Positions 37,404 to 46,860 of a DNA stretch of 64,000 nucleotides are shown one piece after another. The DNA lies in the NCBI GenBank assembly GCA_964030785.1, contig OZ034969.1, positions 39,919,201-39,983,200 of the forward strand, written 5' to 3'. A program made the position numbers and the translations under genes. The DNA is from Siderastrea siderea (taxonomy: Eukaryota > Cnidaria > Anthozoa > Scleractinia > Rhizangiidae). How positions within the stretch are numbered: position 1 is the first letter of the stretch; the number at the start of each line of letters is the position of its first letter. The notes beneath the pieces are model-generated. The model was not told where the DNA came from. It saw nothing but the letters and a program-made list of their open reading frames with translations, and made no database searches.

Positions 37404-38077
37404 TTGGAGAACACGATGTGGATGCCTTGGAACTCCAAATTGGCCATGGCCATGTGGTCTACACCGGGGGAGCCAAAGGTACGGATGCCCTCGTGGAAGA
37501 ACTGGCTAAACAATTTGGGATGCAGCTAGAAGTCCTGGTCCCCCCGAACCATCCTCGAGCCACTTTCATCACCCCTTCTACCGTGGAAGTCCTGATGTTG
37601 GCCAACCCACATCTTCACCAGGCGGCGGAGAAACTAGGCAAACAAATGCCCAGTCATTTTTACACCCTGCAATTGCTGCAACGCAATTATCAAATTGCCA
37701 AAAAAGCCCATACGATCTATGCCTTTGGCATCTTGGAACCGGATCATAAACGCGTGAAAGGAGGCACTGGTTGGACTGTGCAATTGGCTATGGATCAAGG
37801 CAAACCCGTCTACCTGTTTGACATACCCAGTCAATCATGGTACCGCTCGTACCATTACTACCAAGTCAACGAGAATGCCGCCACCCTGGTGACTGGCAGT
37901 CAATTTGTTCCATGGGGACCTAAAAAGCCCACCCTTCATCAAAGCAGTGCTATCGTGGGATCCCGGGATGTGGACGACAAAACCAAAGCCGAAATTCAAG
38001 CCTTGTTCAACCGCACCTTCTGTCTACCCGAGAACATTGATCAATTACGCATGGAACTGGAAGACTTTCATTTGTAA
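37382..38077 (+). CDS. SLOG-domain (DprA/YspA/LOG-like Rossmann) protein
   Basis: The 231-residue protein has a nucleotide-binding GHVVYTGGAKGTDALVEEL (residues ~22-41), matching the GGAxGxD loop of DUF2493/YspA and DprA-type SLOG domains. LEVLVPPNHPRA follows. Later it has AKKAHTIYAFG and the second phosphate-binding motif VKGGTGWTVQLAMDQGKPVY (~138-157). The C-terminus has a second conserved-looking segment (SSAIVGSRDVDDKTKAEIQA). In bacteria SLOG proteins bind nucleotides or ADP-ribose-type ligands and feed SLATT membrane effectors. Related proteins occur in some Polintons (my recollection, not checked). It is transcribed away from the structural genes with AATAAA at 38283. Its role in the virus is unknown. 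Confidence 0.82.
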   Translation: MPPNIDMIGEHDVDALELQIGHGHVVYTGGAKGTDALVEELAKQFGMQLEVLVPPNHPRATFITPSTVEVLMLANPHLHQAAEKLGKQMPSHFYTLQLLQRNYQIAKKAHTIYAFGILEPDHKRVKGGTGWTVQLAMDQGKPVYLFDIPSQSWYRSYHYYQVNENAATLVTGSQFVPWGPKKPTLHQSSAIVGSRDVDDKTKAEIQALFNRTFCLPENIDQLRMELEDFHL

Positions 38078-38215
38078 TTGTACATAGTCATTTTTTAGTT
38101 TTTATTTTTCAATCTGTACATAGCTTTTCTTTTAGTTTTTATTTTTCCAATTGTACATAGCTTTCTTTTTATTTTTTCAAATTGTAGATAGCTTTTTCAA
38201 TTGTAAATAGGAGCG
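38078..38215. repeat. A/T-rich tandem repeat (~45 bp unit, about four copies)
   Basis: TTGTACATAGC(T)TTTCTTTTAGTTTTTATTTTTC is repeated with decay directly after the SLOG stop codon. The TTTATTT words read as AATAAA on the minus strand, so the repeat may act as a 3' processing region. Confidence 0.65.
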
Positions 38216-38392
38216 CCCCACCCCGCGTGGCAAAGAATACAGACCACCCTTTGTAACATCAACTCTTTTTTTTTAATTAAAAAATAAAAACTGACATCAC
38301 TGGTTTTGCACGTTCATCATAAATAAATGTCTCTTGACTCACAGTAGCCTTGACTCACAATAATAAACTCAAGAGGAATGTTCAAAGTCTAT
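38216..38392 (+). terminator. 3' region of the SLOG gene
   Basis: AATAAA at 38283-38288, with further AATAAA words near 38320-38365, forms a plausible plus-strand polyadenylation region. A direct repeat (TTGACTCACA(G/A)TA) is present. Confidence 0.45.
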
Positions 38393-38605
38393 TTACAGTT
38401 GTAACACACGTCGTACACTCTCCATGGCCTCCCTCTCCAACTGCTCCATCCGTTCGTACTCCTCCCGCCGTTTGAGCACTTCCTCGTAAAAATAACGAAT
38501 GGCCTCCCATGGGTCGTCCTTGTGGATCCGCGGCAGGTGGTCCGCCAAGTAGCCATTCACTTCTCTAAACTGCCCCAAGGTAATGGGCCACCACCTCTCG
38601 TTCAT
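38393..38605 (-). CDS. Small charged hypothetical protein
   Basis: The first ATG is at 38605 (MNERWWPITLGQFREVNGYL), giving 70 residues. The C-terminal half is a charged helix (EEVLKRREEYERMEQLEREA). The ATG overlaps the stop of the upstream gene as ATGA, so the two are probably co-expressed. The longer frame to 38617 begins at a non-ATG codon. The family is not recognised. Confidence 0.6.
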   Translation of the reverse strand: MNERWWPITLGQFREVNGYLADHLPRIHKDDPWEAIRYFYEEVLKRREEYERMEQLEREAMESVRRVLQL

Positions 38606-38910
38606 GGTGTAAACCAAACGAAAATGGATCCATGGGATGACCTTTTCACCAACGTGTTCTTTAACATCCTATAGGTGACACTTTGCAGAGGGAGGCCATT
38701 TTCAAGTTCCACGAAACAGAGCACAAACAAACGAAGAAAGGCGGCCACGCGCTCCCGGGTCAACCCACGCCACGCTTCCTCTCGCCTTTGGTACATGCCT
38801 GTAATTTGGCGCTGGACGGGCGTCTGCTCCACTCTCCTTCTCAACGACTCTTCTCCTCCCACGTTCACCTCACTGGCTAGAGAGCCCAACGTTTTTCTCG
38901 ATTCAGACAT
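38602..38910 (-). CDS. Hypothetical helical protein
   Basis: The ATG at 38910 (MSESRKTLGSLASEVNVGGE) gives 102 residues. Upstream in-frame codons to 38955 begin only with TTG. Its helical middle (TRERVAAFLRLFVLCFVELE) suggests a compact all-alpha fold. The TATATAAG box at 38988-38995 belongs to the divergent promoter that mirrors the one in front of 23651. This gene therefore occupies the position equivalent to the acidic coiled-coil gene at 23651, though I see no sequence similarity between the two proteins. The function is unknown. Confidence 0.6.
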   Translation of the reverse strand: MSESRKTLGSLASEVNVGGEESLRRRVEQTPVQRQITGMYQRREEAWRGLTRERVAAFLRLFVLCFVELENGLPLQSVTYRMLKNTLVKRSSHGSIFVWFTP

Positions 38911-39201
38911 TTTTTCCAATAGCAACAGACAAAAGTCCACCAAGCACGAACTCAAAGCTAGGAATGGCGTCCTGGGGCCTCCCTTGACTTATATACCCCA
39001 ATCCGCGCAATGCACCATGGTCTATCTAAGGAGGGGGGAGGGGGGTCCCCCCCACCTCTTCCCCTCCCAAAGCATCATGGGGCCTTTCTCTCATTGGTTC
39101 CTTCCCCTCCCACGGGACCCTTTGTTTCTCTATAAAAACCACCGTCTCATTTCATGTTTTTTCAAACTCATGGATGATCCAGTCCAGAAACCCAACAAGT
39201 G
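38911..39201. promoter_or_regulatory. Divergent promoter B (inverted copy of promoter A)
   Basis: TATATAAG (38988-38995, minus) and TATAAAAA (39131-39138, plus) point outward. The DNA between (CACCATGG, GGAGGGGGGTCCCCCC, CATTGGTTCCTTCCCCTCCC) is the reverse complement of 23470-23600 with modest divergence. That is seen by direct comparison. Confidence 0.75.
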
Positions 39202-39798
39202 ATGGCTCAACCCAAACCATGTGTGATCTGTTTGACGCCTGTCACCGATAATACCAAGTTGAGCTGCTGTGGTCAACCTTGTCATACCCCCTGTGCCAAG
39301 GACTATCTCAAGAAACGTCACTACGCGTCCTCGTGTCCTAGCTGCCACCGATCCGCTCCCCGGAGGTCTCTTTCCACCGATCCTCCATCCAACCCATGTG
39401 TATTCTGTGCGATACAAGTCTACTATTCTGCCAAGTTGAGGTGCTGTGATAAACCTTGTCACCCCTCCTGTGCCATGGAATGCAACACACCCAACCCAAA
39501 TCCGTCTCACAACCCCCATTGCCCGAACTGCCAACACGCTGTTCCTCTTTCCGTCATGGAGACCACCCCTAGACGATATAGCCGCGACCTTGAGTTTAGG
39601 GAGGAAGTTGACAAAGTTCACTGGCCTGGTGGTGATTGGTGGCATGGCACTCTTTATGAAAACGAGAACACCACCACGAGCGGATACTGGGGACTACTCC
39701 CAGATCCAGTTGATACTAACCACAAAACCCTGCACTATCTGGGAAAGAACAAAAGTGACGTCATTCCCCGCATGAAGAGCATTTTGAGTCCTCAGTAA
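39202..39798 (+). CDS. Double RING-like zinc-finger protein
   Basis: The ATG at 39202 lies ~64 bases below a TATA box and gives 198 residues. There are two RING-like Cys/His modules. The first is CVICLTPVTDNTKLSCCGQP, then CHTPCAKDY and CPSCH. The second is CVFCAIQVYYSAKLRCCDKP, then CHPSCAMEC and CPNCQ. The two modules are clearly duplicated from each other. The C-terminus is Trp/Tyr-rich (WPGGDWWHGTLYENENTTTS). RING modules usually act as ubiquitin E3 ligases, and a host-interaction role is inferred. It is followed by AATAAA at 39871. Confidence 0.72.
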   Translation: MAQPKPCVICLTPVTDNTKLSCCGQPCHTPCAKDYLKKRHYASSCPSCHRSAPRRSLSTDPPSNPCVFCAIQVYYSAKLRCCDKPCHPSCAMECNTPNPNPSHNPHCPNCQHAVPLSVMETTPRRYSRDLEFREEVDKVHWPGGDWWHGTLYENENTTTSGYWGLLPDPVDTNHKTLHYLGKNKSDVIPRMKSILSPQ

Positions 39799-39929
39799 CG
39801 ACCCCATGTTTGGTCTCATTTTTTTTTCTACTTGTTGTTGTTGTTGTCAAACATTAAGAATGAAACAACCAATAAAAAGCATTTGACATTTTTCTGTGTT
39901 TTTTATTTCATCATCTCTATATACCAAAA
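39799..39929. terminator. Convergent poly(A) region
   Basis: AATAAA at 39871-39876 serves the plus-strand RING gene. TTTATT at 39902-39907 reads AATAAA on the minus strand for the penton paralogue that ends at 39930. The two lie ~30 bases apart. Confidence 0.7.
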
Positions 39930-40982
39930 TCATGTCCGTTGACTTTTTCTGGAGAGTTCAAGGGTAATGATGGTTCTGCCTTGTTTGAAAGGAGCCGGTT
40001 GTCCATCCGCTGTTTGAATATCCATGGCAATACTGTCAAAGATGGTTTTGCCAAGAGGAAAATACATCCGTTGCGTCGTATCAAATTGATGATCGGTATT
40101 GCCGGCATCCAAGGTACGTAAAAATCCTTTTTCTTGATTTCCCACAATGCTCTGGGACACCAGATCCGTGTAAATCATCAATTGTTGTTGCCCTTGTTGC
40201 GGTTTGACCGTTTGGGTGCTGGGAAAGACTTGTCGACTGAGATTCGGACCCAAGAACAAATAATAATTGAAATCGGGGTGGGTAAAACTGACGGACACAT
40301 GACCATACGGTGGATATTTGTTGGCAGGACCGGTGGTTACTGTCCATTTGTGTCGATCGTTGTAATCCACGATATTTTTGACCAGATAATTTTTTTCTTG
40401 GACCACGCGTTCACTTGGTGTGCCATCTTTCACCAGTCCCATCAGTCCAGCGGATTTCCATTCCATTTCAAATTGCATGTTGGCTGGTATGAGTACATAC
40501 AACGAATCTAATTCGGAGGCTATGCCGGCATTGGTGATTTTCACGTAGGGTTGAGCCAGGTTAAGAGCGGCTAGTTGTTGTCGTTTCCCTAGATCGTCCA
40601 CGTCCATTTTAGTTATATCCATCATGACGTCCATGTGTTGTTTTTCTATTTCGTAAGCGATGGCAATCCATGCTTCTTTCAAATTGGTGTAATACCCTGG
40701 GGGTAAATGGATTTGTTTGGTCACTTGAAGGGGAGCCGTTCCATCAGCACGTTTTGGTATGTATCTGATATCTGTTTTCATCCAATGTTTTTGACTATCT
40801 TCTTGCATCCAATTCTGTTTGGTTTGATCTCCCCATTGTTGATTAAACCCCGGGTGGGAGATATGAACCAAGGCCGCTTCCCAATCATCTTCTACCAAAT
40901 AATACGAACGAGGAAGTCGAGCCGTAAATTTTTGTCCCGTGCCTTGTGCTTGATCACTGATAAGGGTAATGTAAAAACTCAT
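39930..40982 (-). CDS. Penton/minor-capsid-like protein, paralogue 3
   Basis: From the ATG at 40982 (MSFYITLISDQAQGTGQKFT) this gives 350 residues. The N-terminus (TARLPRSYYLVEDDWEAALV) and the C-terminus (SIVGNQEKGFLRTL, then GRTIITLELSRKSQ) match the pattern of paralogues 1 and 2, but the middle is strongly divergent. A GTATAAAAGGG box at 41008-41018 sits right at the inner edge of the right terminal repeat. An intact gene at the far end of the element suggests a different vertex or fibre-like role, which is inference. Confidence 0.75.
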   Translation of the reverse strand: MSFYITLISDQAQGTGQKFTARLPRSYYLVEDDWEAALVHISHPGFNQQWGDQTKQNWMQEDSQKHWMKTDIRYIPKRADGTAPLQVTKQIHLPPGYYTNLKEAWIAIAYEIEKQHMDVMMDITKMDVDDLGKRQQLAALNLAQPYVKITNAGIASELDSLYVLIPANMQFEMEWKSAGLMGLVKDGTPSERVVQEKNYLVKNIVDYNDRHKWTVTTGPANKYPPYGHVSVSFTHPDFNYYLFLGPNLSRQVFPSTQTVKPQQGQQQLMIYTDLVSQSIVGNQEKGFLRTLDAGNTDHQFDTTQRMYFPLGKTIFDSIAMDIQTADGQPAPFKQGRTIITLELSRKSQRT

Positions 40983-41007
40983 GATCACTACCTAACCCTA
41001 GGGTTTA

Positions 41008-41018
41008 CCCTTTTATAC
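41008..41018 (-). promoter_or_regulatory. TATA box at the inner edge of the right terminal repeat
   Basis: GTATAAAAGGG on the minus strand, ~26-36 bases upstream of the ATG at 40982. It abuts the terminal repeat that ends at 41019. Confidence 0.65.
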
Positions 41019-41337
41019 TTACCCCCGTTCCAAACATTGGACTTTGGACTTTGTTCCCGCGTTTTCTCAGCGGTTTTAACCCACCTTGAGCCCACGATCC
41101 TTTTTTCACATTGCTCAGCGGTTTCCCATCTCAAAACACGTGACTTCCGGTTGCATGAGCCCGCGATCCTTTTTTCCACTGGTCAGCGGTTTCCCATCTC
41201 AAAACACGTGACTTCCGGTTGCATGAGCCCGCGATCCTTTTTTCCACTGGTCAGCGGTTTCCCATCCTAAAAACCACGTGACTGCTCTCGACCAATCAGA
41301 AGCCAGCAAATTTCCTATGTGAGCCCCCCTTACTACT
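41019..41337 (-). repeat. Polinton right terminal inverted repeat
   Basis: This is the inverted partner of 18656-18976, ending CCCCCCTTACTACT. It includes the same ~68 bp tandem units (TCAGCGGTTTCCCATCTCAA) and GTGACTTCCGGTTGCATGAG blocks. Confidence 0.95.
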
Positions 41338-41620
41338 TCTAGTAATGCTATTGTATTCAAAGACAATAACCCCTTTATGTGTAAAGTGGATAGGTAAAAT
41401 GGATAGGTAAACGAATGATATGTAAATAAATTAACGTGCTGTGGAAATGCTGTGGATTCTCATTAATGTGCTGTGGAATACTTATAGCGTCTTTCCTCTT
41501 CAATTGTAACAATAGGAACAAAAGGCTTGCACAGGCTACGAACCCTCATTGGTTCTCAAGCGCTTTGTCCTTTTCAATATAAACGTGCGAAAATTCAGGG
41601 AGTCTTTGGTTGCTTACCAT
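41338..41620. repeat. Host repeat R, copy 1, right part
   Basis: TCTAGT (41338-41343) is the right target duplication. The following sequence (ATTGTATTCAAAGACAATAA, CCCCTTTATGTGTAAAGTGG, AATAAATTAACGTGCTGTGG, AGGAACAAAAGGCTTGC) matches the reverse complement of about 55400-55640 joined to 61945-61975. It is the uninterrupted version of the Academ-like insertion site. Confidence 0.8.
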
Positions 41621-43880
41621 TAATAACTTTTACCACAAAAAGTTTTACGGAAATTCCAGTTGGAAAGTGAATGGTACACAACTTCTCGGGTCATTCCAGT
41701 GGAAAATTTCCCGGAGCAACGGAATGTCTGAAAAGGTAGCCCTGTTTTTCCGGACAGAATGTTCCAAACGGAATTTCGTGTTCCATTTATTCGAACCTTA
41801 TCTTTGATACCAGTTTCAGGCCCTCGCAGCACCATTTTCTGTCCCAAAAACAATAAATTAGGAAGCTTAAGCAACCACAACGGCGACGGGAAGGAAAACG
41901 CCACTTTTGAAATGACCTCACAATCTTTTAAACTTCTTGGCGATTATTTCGACTCGTTTAAACACGGAGCGATTGTATAAGTTGAGGCTAAGGTGTTCAG
42001 CCCGTCAATCACAATTCTCAACGGGCGCCAAACGAGCGCATCTGATTGGCTCACCAGCCAAACTGGAAGCCATCAAGGGGCATTCCAAATTTGCTTCAAA
42101 CATACTCGCAAATCTCTGCTCTATAACCACTGCAAATAATTTGTTTGTAGCTCTGCGAAAGGGACAGTAAATAGGACAATAGCAAATTTCAGATCATCGC
42201 ATGGATTGAAAATAAAGTAGTGTTTTTATGAAATACTGAATCGAGGGGCAAAATACCCGCCGCTAATGCTTGAAAATTTGAAACCGCTTGGGAAAAATAA
42301 TTCAAGCAAGATGAAGATGAAGACGAAGATGACAAGTATTATAAGAGCGAGCGGTTCAAAACAACAACGCGTGTAATCGTCATTAGACACCGCCGTTGTT
42401 CTCCCTCCCCCGGGGTGTAAAGTATGTTACGGTCACTCAAGATAAAAGCCCTTGCCTGTGAAGCGAAAGATACGACGAGTATTTGTTTGGCCAAGTGAAA
42501 ACCGGAGTTCTGGGGCAAGTGTCCACCAAAAAAAAAATGAAAAAAAAAAACGAACGAAAAAAAACGGGTATTACTAGACCCCGTCCTGACGGCGGGGTTA
42601 TAAATTTGGAAACTTGTAGAAAATTAGTAAACTAAACTGTTTTAAATCGGCCCACTCATGACTTGCAGTGACCAAACATTTTAAGTTCTTGAGTGAATTT
42701 TTTGGCTTTTATCCACGTTAAAACGACCGCGAATGTTTCAGCTGTAGACACAGTTTTTCGGTCATTCCGCAAAATAATTTCGGGCCGACTTAAAGGTGGT
42801 TGTATTTACTGAATTCCAATTGATAGCTTCACTGTCAATCGCATCAGGGTAACTTTTTAGTTGTAATTCAAATTTTTTTATAGTTTAATTTTCACTAGAG
42901 AGCCATTTAGTCAAATTAAAAAGTTTATAATTGTTCAAACGTTTTACGACCGTTGTTTCCTCTACAATTGAATTTGTTAAATGAAGCCAACAAAATGCTT
43001 CCCTTGATCCTTTTATAGGCTCGCTCCGTGTTTAACTTGTCTGATGTAGTCGAATTGTCTAGGAGCTGAATTTGTAAGGATGGCGTTTCAGTTCACAAAG
43101 AAATTTTGTGGAAAAGTTATCCGAAAATAGCTATATGTCTATGCCCTGTCTTTACAGGGCATTAATATACTATCAATACTGTTATAGAAAACAAAAATTC
43201 ACCGTTGTGTGTTCGCGTTCTACACAAAACTTTGAATTTGTTCATTTCACGTTCTAGTTGTGCACAGAACGGCAAAAATGGCACACGTGCAGAGCCATTG
43301 TTTTGTTAATTAAAGCTTTTGCTATGTGGCGTTCTCGTTCGCCGTTAGTAAATGGGAGGGATTTCTGCAATTCTGGCAGATGGTAAGCTCCAGTTCCGAA
43401 CGGATTTCACAATACGGAAATTTGCTTACAATTTGCCCAAAACGTAAACAAACCGGTTTGCCCCTGTAAATGGTAAACAACCTTTATGTCTTTTTTTTCT
43501 AAATACCTCTCTTCTAAATAGAGTGGTTTCACAAACCCCGATTCTTATATGCTAATAAGAACCGTTAAATGCTAATGCGAAGAACAATAAAGAATTAAAA
43601 ACCATTGTTTCAATTTTTAAAGTGCGAACATGCTGGTGTGTGATATTGAATGGTTTACACGGACAACAGACAAAGGCAACAAAAAAATGTGATTTAGTCT
43701 TTTTAACCGACGAAGTCGGATTATGTAGGGTGGGAAGGCGGAAAAGTGGTAGGGCAGGTCGGTTCTCACAGTAGGCCTAGTACGAGTGTCGGCGTCGGCA
43801 AAAATTACACCAGGGAACTCAAGGCCGCGGGTGACAAGCTGCTCATTAAAACCCGTATCTGTTAGGGTACGCTAAATGAC
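41621..43880. other. No gene seen
   Basis: At 41640-41810 there is a dispersed-repeat style segment (GTACACAACTTCTCGGGTCA, TTCCGGACAGAATG). Poly-A-rich DNA lies near 42525-42565, and a small palindrome GACCCCGTC...GACGGCGGGGTT near 42578-42600. The rest is A/T-rich spacer without supported frames, tRNAs or element ends. Confidence 0.35.
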
Positions 43881-46240
43881 TGTTTTGTCTTCTGTGTTCC
43901 ACCGTATGTGCTCACTGTTAGCGATCCTGAAACGAAGAGAAGCTTGTTGAGCATCGCTTCAAGGATTTTTGACCCTATGGGACTAATCACACCATTTACG
44001 ATCAGGGCGAAAATGTTATTTCAAGAGCTTTGGCAGAGAGGTTTGCAGTGGGAGGATCATTTGGATGAAGATGTTGCTATTCAGTGGAGGTCATGGAGGT
44101 CCGAACTGTCTCAGTTGAATTGCATTAACGTTTCCCGCTATTTTATGGCAAACATCGGATCAAGCTCAAGCATAAAGCTCCACGGCTTTGGTGATGCCTC
44201 GACTAAGGCATATGGTGCAGCAGTCTATCACAGATCCGTGGATGAAGCTGGCTGTGTCTTAACTCACCTTGTCATGTCCAAGTCAAGAGTGGCTCCCACA
44301 AAGACCGTGTCGTTGCTAAGATTAGAGCTACTCGCGGCTGTTCGTAATGCAAGATTGCTGAAATTCGTTGCAGAATCCCTAACACTCAAAATAGACCGGG
44401 TAGTGTGCTGGACCGACAGCATGGTGACCCTTCAGTGGAACAACGGTTCAAGACATTCGTAGCGAATCGCGTTGCTGAGATTCAGTCCACATGGGACCCA
44501 CATCACTGGAGACACTGTTCAGGGGAGGACAATCCCGCCGACTTGTTGACCCGTGGATTGCCCGCAAAGGCCTTAGCTGAGAATAACTTGTGGTGGAGCG
44601 GACCAAGTTGGTTGACGCTTTCATGCCTGCCTGATCAACGGCAACTACCCAGTGAACTAACTGACTGTCGAGAAGGAGAGAAAACACAAAGAGACAAAAA
44701 CACGCGCAGCGATTGCCATAGAACCAGTGATTGATCCGTCTCGATACGAGAAGTGGCTGACCCTCATTCGAGTAACAGCATATGTGCTGCGATGTGTTGC
44801 AGTTTTCAAGTCTGGGACAAGTTCGGGTTCCAAAGAACTGTCAGTTGAGGAGCTGCAGAATGCCAAGTTGAGCTGGTATCGGCAGATACGGAGGGACATG
44901 TACCAAGTGGAGTATGAACAGCTAAAGGCGAACCATCCTCTTCCAAATACCAGTGCTACACTGAAGTTGCATCCTTACTACGACAAGAAAGATCAGTTGT
45001 TGCGGGTAGGAGGGAGACTGCAGCACTCGGACTTACCAGAGGGTACTAAACATCCAATTATCCTGCCGTATGAACAACCAGTGGTTGAAAAGATCATACA
45101 GAGTGTGCACAATGAGTTGCTTCATGCTGGACCGGAGAGTACCCTTTCGGTTCTACGACAAGAGATTTGGCTAACAAAAGGACGTCGGGAAGTTAAGAGA
45201 GTCCTAGAAAGGTGCCTTGTTTGCCAAGGTCAACGTGTCGGCGAATGTTCATAGAAAATGGCGCCGTTGCCATCGGAAAGGGTGTCATTGTCTCCAGCCT
45301 TTACTCATGTCGGGGTAGACTTTGCAGGGTCGTTATTTGTATGAGGGAGTCCCACCTCAGAGAAAGCTTACGTTTGCATCTTCACGTACGCTTCTTCTCG
45401 CATGACTCACTTAGAGCTTACAAGCGATTTGTCAACCAACGAATTCTTCCAAACCTTAATTCGTATGATCAGTAGAAGAGGGCTCTGTAGCACCATTTGG
45501 TCTGACAATGCTAAGACCTTCAAGTGTGTTGACCGCGAAATTCCACGGCTGTTCACGCCAGAGTCATCCACCAGTAAGCAACTGTGGGACAAAATCGATC
45601 AGTAAGAGCTTCAGGCCAAGTTGACATCCAAGGGAATCAAATGGAAGTTTATCGTCGAGCGCTCCGCGAGGCGAGGTGGCTGGTGGGAAAGGCTGGTGCG
45701 TTCTGTGAAGGAACCTTTTCGTAAAGTCCTGGGCAAAGCCTCGTTGTCCTATCAAGAGTTAACCACAGTCCTTATTTATTAACTTACTTACCTACTTACT
45801 TACTTACTTACTTAACTTACTTACTTACTTACTTACTTATTAACTCGAGGCCGTTCACGATGTTAGAGATCTAACGCCCATACCTCCAGCTCATCTTTCA
45901 CTCGGAAGATCACTGTTTAACTTACCCGACATTCCAGACGAAGATTCAGTGAGCGAAAGTGCAACGAGGCAGCGCTATCTGTATCAGCAGAAGCTTGTTA
46001 ACCACTTCTGGAAACGCTGGCGAGGAGAATACCTGCATCAGTTATCCATTCGACAGAAATGGATGGGTGAACAACCAGCCCTCAGGAAAATGGCCGATGG
46101 GACGAGTTGACAGATTATTCCCCGGAAGGGATGGCCTTATTCGCACCGTAACCTTGAAGACACAGAGAGGACTTTTAAGGAGACCTGTTCAGAGGCTGCA
46201 TCGCCTAGAAGCAAGTAGTACTCAGTTTGCAAGTGATGAA
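43881..46240 (+). pseudogene. BEL/Pao retrotransposon pol remnant
   Basis: It reads in order on the plus strand. The connection region after the RT comes first (ETKRSLLSIASRIFDPMGLI), then an RNase H-like region (LHGFGDASTKAYGAAVYHRS, RLELLAAVRNARLL, CWTDSMVTLQWN) and HCSGEDNPADLLTRG. The integrase zinc domain follows (LLRVGGRLQHSDLPEGTKHP, HNELLHAGPESTL, RCLVCQ). Then come integrase core pieces (SSRMTHLELTSDLSTNEFFQ, TIWSDNAKTF, GGWWERLVRSVKEPF) and C-terminal pieces near 46000. These are BEL/Pao hallmarks. Frameshifts at about 44455, 44690, 45250 and 45600 and a microsatellite at 45775 show decay. Gag, protease and RT palm are missing, and no LTRs were identified. Confidence 0.85.
45775..45845. 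repeat. (TTAC)n microsatellite
   Basis: About 16 units of ACTT/TTAC within the BEL/Pao integrase region, split by one AACTTA variant. Confidence 0.95.
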
Positions 46241-46815
46241 TTAGACGACAGTGGCCCTAACGGTGGGGGGTCGTCTGCTATTAGGAAGGTGAAGAAGAAG
46301 GTGAAGAAGAAGCAATCTGTGAAGAAACTAGCTCCGAGTCTCCAACGGTATTGGAGAGGTGGGGAGGATGTTCAGGCCCGGACCCGACCCCCTTTGCGAC
46401 TGGACTTGTAGTTAAACCACCCCTCCCTAGAAATTTGTCGTGTTAATATTATGGGATGTATGACCATGTGCTTGGTCGTCGGAAACCTCTTGTAGTGAAG
46501 ACTGTAATTCGTTCGCATTCCAGTGTATTTAAGGGACTGTTTACCGTTAAATTGCGGGAAAAAACCTGATATTTGAGTTGGAACTAAACAATATATCAGA
46601 AGGGATTCTGATTATTCATGTTTGTTTCATTTCGTCCCCATTGGCTTGTTAAAAATTTTAAATCCCAAACAATTGTATCGTATATCTATTGTAACCGTTT
46701 TCCTACATATTGTAACGACTTTCCGTATTTTCATTCAATCGCCCGAAGAAGGACAGCTTGACTGTCCGAAATATCGGGAAAACCAACTCACTCGTCGTTT
46801 TTTCTTTGCTGTTTC

Positions 46816-46860
<45 letters not shown>

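Larger units (their letters stand above)
18656..41337. mobile_element. Polinton/Maverick (adintovirus-like) element, 22.7 kb
   Basis: Terminal inverted repeats of ~320 bp (18656-18976 and 41019-41337) begin AGTAGTAAGGGGGG. CCTAGT flanks the left and TCTAGT the right, a 6 bp target duplication with one mismatch. AG...CT ends and 6 bp duplications are the established signature of Polintons. Inside are PolB, integrase, adenain-like protease, packaging ATPase, double-jelly-roll major capsid protein, penton-like proteins and a PLA2-domain protein. That combination also defines adintoviruses. Several core genes carry frameshifts, so this copy is probably incapable of autonomous replication. Confidence 0.97.

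Noticed and set aside
38602..38955. Start at 38955 with a hydrophobic leader
   Set aside because: The codon there is TTG. The first ATG in the frame is at 38910.
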